From CAYSAA01 sp964428905 (lineage in GTDB: Bacteria > Atribacterota > Phoenicimicrobiia > Phoenicimicrobiales > Stramentimicrobiaceae): a stretch of 9,835 nucleotides of DNA. Of this stretch, positions 1-6,174 are shown piece after piece (position 1 is the stretch's first letter; the number at the start of each line of letters is the position of its first letter). Under the pieces are notes generated by a model. It had not been told where the DNA came from. It did not search any database and saw only the letters and a program-made list of their open reading frames with translations. The translations under genes were made by a program, and so were the position numbers. The stretch is from assembly GCA_964428905.1 (NCBI GenBank), contig CAYSAA010000060.1, forward strand, positions 1 to 9,835, in the 5' to 3' direction.

Positions 1-711
1 TATTCCGCCCTGTATACCCTGCTAAAGAAGGCTGGTATCACCAGTCCCAAAAAGCGTCGGCACTTCAGAGTTCACCGCAGACGAAAACGTAAATTACCAG
101 AGGGACTGTTGGTCCAGCTGGATGCCTCTCCCTTTAGCTGGTTATCCGATGGCAAAACCTATCACCTCTACGGGGTCATTGATGATGCGACTGGTCAGGT
201 CTTGGCCTTGTATCTGGCCAGAAGTGAATGTCTGGAAGGATACTTCCAAATAGTACGGCTCATGCTCTTAGACTTTGGTATCCCAGTCAGTATCTATTCA
301 GACTGTCATTCCATCTTCTTTTCTCCCAAAACAGATAAACTATCCTTAGAAGACCAGCTGGCCGGGAAGAGGGTGAATCTTACGCAATTCGGACGGGCTA
401 TGAGCCAATTGGGAATCCACATGATTGCTGCCCGCTCACCTCAGGCGAAGGGTCGAATTGAGCGGTTATGGCAAACCCTGCAGAGTCGACTGACCGTAGA
501 ACTGAAGTATCATGGGATTAAAATGGCACAGGGGGCCAAAGAACTTCCTCTCCTACCTCCCAAGGGCCGTATCGCAGTCCTGGTGAGTCCGTATTTTGGA
601 CTGAAAGCTTCCTACCAGGGTAATATCTATGATACAGCTTTTTGTGTCATGCCAAAAGCTAAAAAGGCAAATAAACCGATTAGAGAAAAGAAGATCTGGG
701 TTCCAGAATAA
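1..711 (+). CDS. DDE transposase, IS1202/ISNCY-like, 5' end outside the window and probably internally deleted
   Basis: The frame is open from base 1, so the true start lies left of the window; the first in-frame start seen (TTG at 109) is only internal. A basic stretch (KKRRHFRVHRRRKRK, bases 46-90) precedes an integrase-type catalytic core. The likely DDE residues are Asp at 121-123 (QLDASPF), Asp at 301-303 (YSDCHS) and Glu at 460-462 (KGRIERLW). The 'TQFGRAMSQLGI' and 'SPQAKGRIERLW' blocks are typical of the IS1202/ISNCY group, which cuts and joins IS ends. After 'KYHGIKMAQGAKE' (about 507-546) the sequence passes straight to a tail-like 'PPKGRIAVLVSPYFG' segment. Family members usually have many more residues there, so an internal deletion is inferred. 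Base composition is richer in GC than every gene to the right, which suggests transfer. No terminal repeat or target duplication could be assigned. Family assignment is fairly sure; activity is doubtful. Confidence 0.8.
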   Translation, partial: YSALYTLLKKAGITSPKKRRHFRVHRRRKRKLPEGLLVQLDASPFSWLSDGKTYHLYGVIDDATGQVLALYLARSECLEGYFQIVRLMLLDFGIPVSIYSDCHSIFFSPKTDKLSLEDQLAGKRVNLTQFGRAMSQLGIHMIAARSPQAKGRIERLWQTLQSRLTVELKYHGIKMAQGAKELPLLPPKGRIAVLVSPYFGLKASYQGNIYDTAFCVMPKAKKANKPIREKKIWVPE

Positions 712-761
712 TGGGAAAGACTTTTTTATCAAGGATTTTGGTTGTTTTTGTGGAAATTGCA

Positions 762-829
762 GGGGGCTATCGAAAACCCCCCTAAATCAGATTACGATTC
801 TGTTGTTCTACCAATTGAGCTACACCGGC
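762..829 (-). pseudogene. Truncated tRNA-Thr (anticodon CGT) remnant
   Basis: Read on the minus strand from 829, the sequence gives a 7-base acceptor 5' half (GCCGGTG), TA, a D-arm (GCTC-AATTGGTA-GAAC), an anticodon arm with loop ATCGTAA (anticodon CGT, decoding ACG threonine) on a CAGA/TCTG stem, and a T-arm-like GGGGG...CCCCC hairpin containing TTCGA. Defects are visible: an A-C mismatch in the D-stem, an A-A mismatch at the top of the anticodon stem, an enlarged T-loop, and no 3' acceptor half (CACCGGC is absent after the C-run at 762-766). It therefore looks like a decayed tRNA cut at its 3' side, the side facing the transposase fragment. Insertion or deletion by mobile DNA at this tRNA is inferred. 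Confidence 0.65.
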
Positions 830-910
830 TCATTACTCTTAAATTCTTGTTTTATTTGGCTTTACATCCTTAACATCTTTTTGTTATTCTTGCTGAAACT
901 TTTTCGGTAT

Positions 911-1003
911 TTATACAAAATCTACAAGATATCCAGTTTCTCTATCGAGTAATACTTTACCATAAAATCTCTTTTTCTTCCATTTTTTATCTTTTTCAGC
1001 CAT
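911..1003 (-). CDS. Possible 30-residue basic peptide, doubtful
   Basis: An ATG at 1003 opens a 30-codon frame beginning MAEKDKKWKKKRFYGK and ending at TAA 911-913, just upstream of the tRNA-like remnant. An AGGGG stretch sits only about two bases before the ATG, which is too close for a good ribosome binding site. The N-terminus is very Lys-rich and the C-terminus (LLDRETGYLVDF) looks protein-like. It could be a decayed remnant of a longer gene in this mobile-element zone. I do not recognise it, and chance is a fair explanation for such a short frame. Confidence 0.18.
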   Translation of the reverse strand: MAEKDKKWKKKRFYGKVLLDRETGYLVDFV

Positions 1004-1075
1004 TCCCCTAAATTTTCCCTTTTGAATTTAACCAAAGTACTACCTTTTGGTTAAGGATTGCCTTAAAGGGGGTTT

Positions 1076-1143
1076 TATGAGATACTGTACATTTTCTAAA
1101 GGATATGAATTTTTCCATCCACACTTATGGACAGTATCTCATA
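1076..1143. repeat. 68-bp mini-element with 17-bp terminal inverted repeats
   Basis: The left end reads TATGAGATACTGTACAT (1076-1092). The right end, read on the minus strand from 1143, is TATGAGATACTGTCCAT (1143-1127). They match at 16 of 17 positions, with a perfect outer 13 bp, and enclose 34 bp without coding potential. This is the arrangement of a MITE or of an IS reduced to its two ends. The GATACTGTCC core resembles IS256/Mutator-type termini, from memory only. No flanking target duplication is visible. It lies just downstream of the SurA-like gene and could also form a hairpin in RNA, but no T-run follows on either strand, so a terminator is less likely. Confidence 0.55.
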
Positions 1144-1171
1144 CTATTCTTATCTCTTTATTCCATTACTT

Positions 1172-1939
1172 TTAGAACAATATCTCTATCTCAGCCTCTT
1201 CTCTTAATTCTTTGGTAAATTCCTCTAACAAATTGGCTTCTTCCTGTTGCATAAGTTGAGCTTTGAGCTGTTCTTTAATATCTTCAAAAGGAGTAACATT
1301 GCCTGCCTGATCGGCGAATTGCCCTTTGTTCTGTTCATAAACCTGTTTTGCCATCTCATCGGTTATTTCTATATCACTTGCTATTTCCTGGTCAGTTAGT
1401 TTTTGAACCAGCAAATTGGTATTTTCTACAAATATTTCCTGATACTGTTTCAGTGATTCGACATTCTGTTGTTGTAATACTTCTAATATCTCCTCTTCAC
1501 TAAGCCCCTGTTGCTCCTTAATTGTATTTATATGCTGTTCAAAATAGTGATCTTCGTCTTGTTCGGTTACCTCTATGCCCATTCTCTTAGCCTCCTGTTG
1601 AAGTAGAACTTCGCCAATTAAATCCTCTAGAATGTATCTATTATATTCCTGTAGAAATTGCTGACCAGCCTCAGAGTAATTAAGGAACTGGGCAAATTTC
1701 TGGTCTATTTGAAATAGTTGCTGGTTTATTAACTGAAGATTAGTTTTTTGTTGTAGTTCTTCCCTGAATATATTCTCACCATTAACTTTTGCTAAAATTT
1801 GTTCCTCTGACTGTTGTTCGGACTCTTGAAAGGAAAGCTCCTGCTGGGCTGACTTTTCTTCGGGAACTTCCTGAGTCCATGCAGGTAAAGCAAATAATAG
1901 AAATACACATATAATCGTTATTAATTCCTTAAATGTCAT
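1172..1939 (-). CDS. SurA N-terminal-type periplasmic chaperone-like protein without PPIase domain
   Basis: 255 residues. Residues about 4-22 form a hydrophobic signal peptide with no lipobox Cys, so export followed by cleavage or anchoring is expected. Residues 49-62 (LAKVNGENIFREEL) are the hallmark opening of SurA/PrsA/PpiD-type N domains. Helical segments follow, including LLQQEAKRMGIEVTEQD (112-128). At about 192-235 'ITDEMAKQVYEQNKGQFAD' runs directly into 'VTPFEDIKEQLKAQL'; in full-length members the parvulin PPIase domain sits between such blocks. It is thus a chaperone core without the isomerase, presumably holding unfolded exported proteins. Glutamine is unusually frequent throughout. 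The ATG at 1939 has an AGGAGGG site (1951-1957) 11 bases upstream. The gene follows the lipoprotein gene on the same strand, but a hairpin at 2015-2057 separates them. Family call is good; the client proteins are unknown. Confidence 0.8.
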   Translation of the reverse strand: MTFKELITIICVFLLFALPAWTQEVPEEKSAQQELSFQESEQQSEEQILAKVNGENIFREELQQKTNLQLINQQLFQIDQKFAQFLNYSEAGQQFLQEYNRYILEDLIGEVLLQQEAKRMGIEVTEQDEDHYFEQHINTIKEQQGLSEEEILEVLQQQNVESLKQYQEIFVENTNLLVQKLTDQEIASDIEITDEMAKQVYEQNKGQFADQAGNVTPFEDIKEQLKAQLMQQEEANLLEEFTKELREEAEIEILF

Positions 1940-2014
1940 AAAAATAAATTCCCTCCTCTTAATTTTTTATTTATACTTTCGCTTTGAATATAATTGTCAT
2001 AGTATTTAGTTGTA

Positions 2015-2057
2015 GATGTTCAGGATCCCCAATCTCCTTTTGGGAACCCTGAACATC
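2015..2057 (-). terminator. Hairpin terminator after the lipoprotein gene
   Basis: GATGTTCAGG (2015-2024) pairs perfectly with CCTGAACATC (2048-2057), and inner CCCA/TGGG bases extend the stem with two mismatches. It lies 7 bases beyond the stop codon of the minus-strand lipoprotein gene. The sequence after the stem on the minus strand (TACAACTAAATA) is AT-rich but is not a clean T-run, so termination may be partial and may let some transcript reach the SurA-like gene. Confidence 0.6.
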
Positions 2058-2064
2058 ATCTCAG

Positions 2065-2448
2065 TTACTGTCCTGGTGGTACTGCTGGTGGTTGTGCCGG
2101 TTGCCCCGGTTGTGCTGGTGGAGCCCCTTCCTGTGGCATTTCTTCTGGTTCGGCTTCTTCCAGACGTTCTTCAATCTTAGCTAACCTGGATGAGATACTA
2201 GAAATTTCCTCTAATACATCATCAACTGTTGACTCAGCAGTTTCTTGGATTTCTTCTTCACCTGCTTCTTTGAGTTCCACTAATTTACTTTCCATTTCAG
2301 AAACTCTACTACTGATACTCTGAATGCTTGACTTAATTTCATCTGCATCTTCCTGGGATAATCCTCCTCCACAGGAAACAAGAAAGAAGATGGAAGCAAT
2401 TATCAACACACCCAACATCACGGTTGACTGTTTTTCCCTGGTTTTCAT
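2065..2448 (-). CDS. Small coiled-coil lipoprotein with Pro/Gln-rich tail
   Basis: 127 residues from the ATG at 2448. That start is chosen because AAAGGAGG (2456-2463) lies 7 bases upstream; a longer in-frame start at 2544 has no such site and would bury the signal peptide. The signal peptide ends in the lipobox LVSC, so Cys26 should be lipidated and the protein membrane-anchored. Residues about 31-100 are acidic with heptad spacing and predict a coiled coil. The SISSR(V/L)xxxE pattern occurs twice (about 44-60 and 83-98), suggesting an internal duplication. Residues 101-127 are a Pro/Gln/Ala-rich tail (e.g. PAQPGQPAQPPAVPPGQ). The architecture recalls envelope spacer lipoproteins such as Lpp, but no homology is claimed. 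The neighbouring SurA-like gene supports an envelope role. A TGTAAA-type operator candidate lies about 150 bases upstream. Confidence 0.75.
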   Translation of the reverse strand: MKTREKQSTVMLGVLIIASIFFLVSCGGGLSQEDADEIKSSIQSISSRVSEMESKLVELKEAGEEEIQETAESTVDDVLEEISSISSRLAKIEERLEEAEPEEMPQEGAPPAQPGQPAQPPAVPPGQ

Positions 2449-2455
2449 AAAAAGG

Positions 2456-2463
2456 CCTCCTTT
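2456..2463 (-). promoter_or_regulatory. Ribosome binding site fixing the lipoprotein start
   Basis: AAAGGAGG on the minus strand, 7 bases before the ATG at 2448. It decides for the 127-residue form over the 159-codon extension. Confidence 0.85.
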
Positions 2464-2600
2464 CTTTTTGATTTTATGCGGCCTAGCAATTTTTAGGAAT
2501 TTAGTAATATTTTGTAGTATCAAAAATATTGACCTACAATACAAACTCAGGTTAATCTTTTTACCTCTGGTTAAACCCTAACAAACAAAAGTAAATTAAC

Positions 2601-2632
2601 AATCAATGTTTTGTAAATTTTATGTAAAATAA
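2601..2632. promoter_or_regulatory. Operator candidate A: TGTAAA-N5-TGTAAA direct repeat (WalR/PhoP-like)
   Basis: TGTAAA occurs at 2612-2617 and again at 2623-2628, an exact 11-bp step, with AATCAA one step earlier (2601-2606) and AGTAAA two steps earlier (2590-2595). The 32-bp block matches 7206-7237 at 29 of 32 positions, in the same orientation. TGTAAA-N5-TGTAAA fits the known WalR consensus TGTWAH-N5-TGTWAH; the minus strand (TTTACA-N5-TTTACA) resembles a Firmicutes PhoP box. It lies about 150 bases upstream of the minus-strand lipoprotein gene. Binding is inferred. Confidence 0.5.
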
Positions 2633-3032
2633 TTTATTTGCTAGGATAGCCATGGATAAGAAAATTGTCAGTTCTCAATATCTAATTATTAATTAAGATA
2701 TAAAAGAATGTAGGTTTAGCGACAGAGGTATTATCTGTTAATATTTTTCTTGATATGAATTTTACTAACATTTACCCCTATGTTCTTATGCAAAAAACTT
2801 TAATCATCCCAAATATTGATATATTCAATTTTGGATAATTTACTTTATCTTTGATAAAATAGAATTGAAATTATCTACTGTATAAATAGAATTTTAAAAA
2901 ATGAGTAAACAAATAAAATAGCCAAAGCTGGTATATTTTCACTTATTGTAATTATTGTAATCAATTTATACTATTAAGAAGTCACAGACAGTGCAGCTAA
3001 GTGAAATTTAAATAGAAAGAGAGTGGAATAAT
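2633..3032. other. AT-rich non-coding spacer
   Basis: I see no gene on either strand here. A weak promoter candidate for the plus-strand small gene is TTGGAT (2831-2836) with TAAAAT (2855-2860) at 18-bp spacing, but such matches are common in AT-rich DNA. A short direct repeat of ATTGTAAT-like sequence occurs near 2945-2962. Confidence 0.4.
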
Positions 3033-3197
3033 ATGGGTTCCTATGATAATTGGTATGTAGGTTTACCTTTGAATGAACAGGTAGAGCTACAAAAGGAATT
3101 TAATTTTGATGATTGGAATGAATTGTCATTATCTCAAAAGAAGATTATCTATCAAGAGGCAACAGGAAAAGACCCGGATATATATGAGCCAGATTAA
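3033..3197 (+). CDS. Small acidic protein, 54 residues, unknown function
   Basis: An ATG at 3033 opens a 54-codon frame ending at TAA 3195-3197. The product starts MGSYDNWYVGLPLNEQ, continues through FNFDDWNELSLSQKK and ends DPDIYEPD. It is acidic, soluble-looking and has no signal peptide or membrane segment. A purine-rich AGAGAGTGG site (about 3018-3026) precedes the ATG at a workable distance. The composition (Trp, Tyr, Asp, Glu, helical middle) looks like a real small protein rather than random AT-rich translation. It stands alone on the plus strand between two minus-strand units, with a strong hairpin about 85 bases downstream. I do not recognise a family. Confidence 0.5.
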   Translation: MGSYDNWYVGLPLNEQVELQKEFNFDDWNELSLSQKKIIYQEATGKDPDIYEPD

Positions 3198-3282
3198 GCA
3201 AAACACGATATTTAATAAGTTAAACTTTCACTTACCTTAAGATATCTTATCTTGTTCTTTTTAATATTAATAATAGATATAC

Positions 3283-3323
3283 CCAGTAGGCAGAACATTC
3301 ATGAACTAAGTTCTGCCTACTGG
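3283..3323. repeat. Perfect 14-bp inverted repeat, possible bidirectional terminator
   Basis: CCAGTAGGCAGAAC (3283-3296) is repeated exactly inverted as GTTCTGCCTACTGG (3310-3323) around a 13-base loop that itself contains the palindrome TTCATGAA. It lies between the convergent 54-residue gene and the end of the osmolyte transporter operon, 110 bases past that operon's stop codon. Neither side has a proper T-run, so a terminator working in both directions is possible but not typical. A small mobile repeat or a protein-binding palindrome is the alternative. Confidence 0.6.
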
Positions 3324-3432
3324 AATAAAGATAGCTACTTAACGATACTGGTTATTTCAATTGTTTTATTTATGGAATTTTTTTTTGGTATTGATCGTGT
3401 TTCTCCAATCAGATACATAGCATCTCCACTTA

Positions 3433-4341
3433 TTAATCAATCAATCCCTGTTCTTTTAAAAATTCAATAGCTACCATTTTAGAAGGTTTGCCTTCCCCAT
3501 CAACTTCATAATTTAGATTAATCATCATTTCAGTATCAATGATTTTAGTAATCGGCTCTAAAATTTCTTCTAGTTCAGGATATTTGTCTAATATTTCTTT
3601 TCGAACTACAATAGAAAGGTTGTAAATTGGGAAGAAATTTTTGTCATCTTCCAGAACGAAAAAGTCAAAGCTTTTTAACTTACCATCTGTACTAAAAACC
3701 ATTGCTACATCTACTTGATTTCGATCAAGTGCAGTATAAGTTAGGCCTGTATCCATGGGTTTAACATTTTCTCTAACTATTTTCATGTCATACTCATCTG
3801 CCATAGGGAAGATACCATCGGACTCTCTTTCGTAAAAACCATGATTAACAGCAAAGGAAACTTCTTCCGGGTTTTTGTTTATATATTCAGCCAGATCCGA
3901 GATAGTAGTACCAATTTCCTCTACCCTATCTTTTTTAATTGCCAGGGCATAGGTGTTATTAAAAGTAGTCCTACCCATCCACACCAAATTATTTTTCTCT
4001 AAATCCTCTTGTCTAACACGTTCATAAAGTTCAACAGGATCATTTATTTTTTCATTATAGCCAAGAAATGTTCCCCAGGCTGTACCTGTATAAGACGGCC
4101 AGATATCAATTTGTTTATTTATAATTGCTGATCTGGCTATCATTGCGGCCATACCGGATTTCTCATCAACCTGAAAACCATGATGACGTAAAAGTTGGAC
4201 GATAATATCTCCTATGATGTACACTTCTGTAAAATCTTGATATCCAACCGTTACCTTCTTATCTGTTTGGGCAAAAACAGCTGTGTTAAATACTAATACA
4301 ACTGTAATAAACAAAATTATTATTCCCCTAAATTTTTTCAT
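3433..4341 (-). CDS. opuCC: Glycine betaine/choline/carnitine-type ABC transporter substrate-binding protein (OpuCC/OsmF family)
   Basis: 302 residues. Residues 1-24 are a signal peptide ending AVFA before Gln25, with no lipobox Cys, so the mature protein is probably free in a periplasm. The OpuAC-type fold is recognisable: VGYQDFTEVYIIGDIIVQLL (32-51), the DIWPSYTGTAWG block (79-90) whose Tyr/Trp residues contribute to the quaternary-amine pocket in the family, and near the C-terminus 'VDVAMVFSTDGK' and 'VLEDDKNFFPIYN'. It binds a compatible solute outside the membrane and hands it to the two permeases. Exact substrate (betaine, choline, carnitine, other) cannot be told from sequence. AGGAGGG lies just before the ATG at 4341; the gene starts 29 bases after the upstream permease stop and is last in the four-gene operon. 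In monoderm Firmicutes the equivalent is usually a lipoprotein. Confidence 0.88.
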   Translation of the reverse strand: MKKFRGIIILFITVVLVFNTAVFAQTDKKVTVGYQDFTEVYIIGDIIVQLLRHHGFQVDEKSGMAAMIARSAIINKQIDIWPSYTGTAWGTFLGYNEKINDPVELYERVRQEDLEKNNLVWMGRTTFNNTYALAIKKDRVEEIGTTISDLAEYINKNPEEVSFAVNHGFYERESDGIFPMADEYDMKIVRENVKPMDTGLTYTALDRNQVDVAMVFSTDGKLKSFDFFVLEDDKNFFPIYNLSIVVRKEILDKYPELEEILEPITKIIDTEMMINLNYEVDGEGKPSKMVAIEFLKEQGLID

Positions 4342-4370
4342 AAAAACCCTCCTAAACTATCTTAATATTT

Positions 4371-5009
4371 TTATTTTAGGCCTTTTGGTGTAATTATTGT
4401 CTCTATTTTACCAATTATTGTATCAATGATTAGGGCAAGTGCAGCAACAGTTAATGCACCAGCAAGAAGCATTTCAATCCTATGCATTCTTAGTCCTATA
4501 AGTATAAAATCACCCAATCCACCTCCCCCAATTACTGCTGCAACCGCTGCAGACCCGATAATAATGGTAGCAGAACTTCGAATTCCTCCCATAATAATTG
4601 GAAGAGCTATTGGTATCTTGATTTTCCATAATATTTGGCTATTTGTATAACCCATACCTTTTCCAGCATCAATTATATCATAAGGCACACTCAATAAGCC
4701 TGAAGTTGAATTAAAAATTATCGGTACCAAACTATATAAAACTAAAGCAGTAATAGTAGGCTTAATGCCAATTCCAACAAATATAAAAATGAAAGCAATA
4801 CTTACAATAGATGGAATTGACTGGGCTGCACCCATGATGGATAAAATAACCTTACCTAAGCTTTCTCTTTCTTCCCAAGTAATTATAATACTTAACGTAA
4901 CACCTAAAATAACTGCTCCTGTTAATGCAATTATAAAAATTAGGAGATGAGTTCTTGCTGCAAATATGATTCTATCAAAATTTTCAATATAATATTGAAT
5001 AAAATTCAT
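4371..5009 (-). CDS. Osmoprotectant ABC transporter permease (OpuCB/OpuCD family)
   Basis: 212 residues, about five to six membrane helices beginning at residues 20-43. The EAA loop that docks on the ATPase spans about 113-140 (DAGKGMGYTNSQILWKIKIP). A GGGGLGDFI glycine motif at 161-169 is usual for this family. It forms the membrane channel together with the other permease of the operon. The ATG at 5009 overlaps the ATPase stop in an ATGA, which implies translational coupling; an AAAGGAG site lies within the ATPase 3' end. The C-terminus ITPKGLK is also found in the partner permease, pointing to a shared ancestor. OpuCB versus OpuCD naming is arbitrary here. Confidence 0.88.
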   Translation of the reverse strand: MNFIQYYIENFDRIIFAARTHLLIFIIALTGAVILGVTLSIIITWEERESLGKVILSIMGAAQSIPSIVSIAFIFIFVGIGIKPTITALVLYSLVPIIFNSTSGLLSVPYDIIDAGKGMGYTNSQILWKIKIPIALPIIMGGIRSSATIIIGSAAVAAVIGGGGLGDFILIGLRMHRIEMLLAGALTVAALALIIDTIIGKIETIITPKGLK

Positions 5010-6151
5010 ATAGAAATAATTTCTCCTTTATTAATATAGAAGATTTTTTTTAACTCAATTCCATCACTAACCTCTTTAAAAATATCATCCAGCCTTACAA
5101 TTCCAAGAAATTGATGCCGATGGTTAACAACAGGTAATTCTTTTTCCCCAGCTCCTAACATTTTGGAAAGAATTTCATTAAGATTGCTATGTCTTTCAGC
5201 AATATAAGGATTTGGGTTATAAATGATTTTGATTTTTTTACCTTCTTTATCGGATGGTTCGATAAAATATCTTCCTTTCAGTCGTTTTTTGGCATCGAGT
5301 ATAAAAGCAGAACCGATTTGATTTTGAAGAATCATATTCTTGACATTTTCCCTTGAAGCTTTTTCATCGACCACTAGGTAGCCCTCTTTTACAATATAGT
5401 CTTTTGTTTTCTTAAGCGAAAGAGCCTTGACATTTCGATCCTTTCCCAATAAATTTTCCACAAATTCGTTGGCAGGGTTATTGATAATTTCAGCTACTTT
5501 ATCAAATTGAATCAATTTACCCTCTTGAATAATAGCAAGGTTATCACCAAGTTTAATTGCTTCATTAATATCATGAGTAACAAAAATAATTGTTTTTTTA
5601 ATTTCTTCCTGGATTTCCAAAAAAGAATCCTGCAATCTGTTACGGTTAATCGGATCGATGGCTCCAAATGGTTCATCCATCAACAGTATTTCCGGATCTG
5701 CTCCCAATGCCCTAGCCAAACCAACTCTCTGTTTTTCACCACCCGACAATTGCATGGGATACTTTTTCACATAACTTTCATCCAGGGTTACCAGCTCCAA
5801 TAATTCATAAACGCGATTTTTGATCTTTTTATTATTCCACTTTAACATTCTGGGAACAGCTGCAATATTATCATATACAGAAAAATGGGGAAACAAACCA
5901 ACTCCTTGAATAACATAGCCAATTTTTCTTCTTAGTTGAACCGGATCAATATCGTAAATAGACTGATTATTAATTTTTATTTCCCCTTCATCTCCTTTAA
6001 CCATTCGATTAATCATTCTTAATATTGTTGTTTTCCCACAGCCAGAAGGACCGATCAACATTGTAATTTTTTCTTTTTCGACGTTAAGATTAAGTCTATC
6101 TACGGCTATTAATGCATCATAGCTTTTGGTTACATTTTTTAATTCAATCAT
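5006..6151 (-). CDS. opuCA: Osmoprotectant ABC transporter ATP-binding protein with C-terminal CBS region
   Basis: 381 residues from the ATG at 6151, close to OpuCA size. Walker A GPSGCGKTT (34-42), Q-loop Gln82, signature LSGGEKQ (135-141), Walker B ILLMDEP with Glu160 (155-161) and the His193 switch (VTHD) are all intact, so it should hydrolyse ATP to drive solute import. Residues about 250-365 form a divergent CBS pair; the second copy (LPVVNHRHQFLGIVRLDDI) is clear. In OpuC of Listeria and Staphylococcus this region binds c-di-AMP and shuts the transporter; whether that holds here is inference. The gene is the second of four and overlaps the next permease by four bases. A TTG at 6166 in frame would add five residues, but the GTGGAG site is spaced for 6151. 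Confidence 0.92.
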   Translation of the reverse strand: MIELKNVTKSYDALIAVDRLNLNVEKEKITMLIGPSGCGKTTILRMINRMVKGDEGEIKINNQSIYDIDPVQLRRKIGYVIQGVGLFPHFSVYDNIAAVPRMLKWNNKKIKNRVYELLELVTLDESYVKKYPMQLSGGEKQRVGLARALGADPEILLMDEPFGAIDPINRNRLQDSFLEIQEEIKKTIIFVTHDINEAIKLGDNLAIIQEGKLIQFDKVAEIINNPANEFVENLLGKDRNVKALSLKKTKDYIVKEGYLVVDEKASRENVKNMILQNQIGSAFILDAKKRLKGRYFIEPSDKEGKKIKIIYNPNPYIAERHSNLNEILSKMLGAGEKELPVVNHRHQFLGIVRLDDIFKEVSDGIELKKIFYINKGEIISI

Positions 6152-6158
6152 TTTGAGT

Positions 6159-6164
6159 CTCCAC
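6159..6164 (-). promoter_or_regulatory. Ribosome binding site deciding the ATPase start
   Basis: GTGGAG on the minus strand is 7 bases before the ATG at 6151. It overlaps the codons following the alternative TTG at 6166, which therefore cannot use it. Confidence 0.6.
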
Positions 6165-6174
6165 AATAATAAAT

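Noticed and set aside
629..952. Plus-strand open frame running across the tRNA-like remnant
   Set aside because: It overlaps the transposase 3' end in another frame, crosses the minus-strand tRNA remnant and gives a hydrophobic, low-complexity translation typical of AT-rich non-coding DNA.
2449..2544. N-terminal extension of the lipoprotein
   Set aside because: No ribosome binding site at 2544, and the signal peptide with lipobox would be internal; the AAAGGAGG site points to 2448.
3252..3470. 72-codon plus-strand frame
   Set aside because: It runs through the perfect hairpin and into the 3' end of the binding-protein gene, with no ribosome site; the hydrophobic look comes from AT-rich codons.
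4426..5803. Plus-strand frames opposite the transporter genes
   Set aside because: Antisense shadows of clearly recognisable permease and ATPase genes, without family features of their own.
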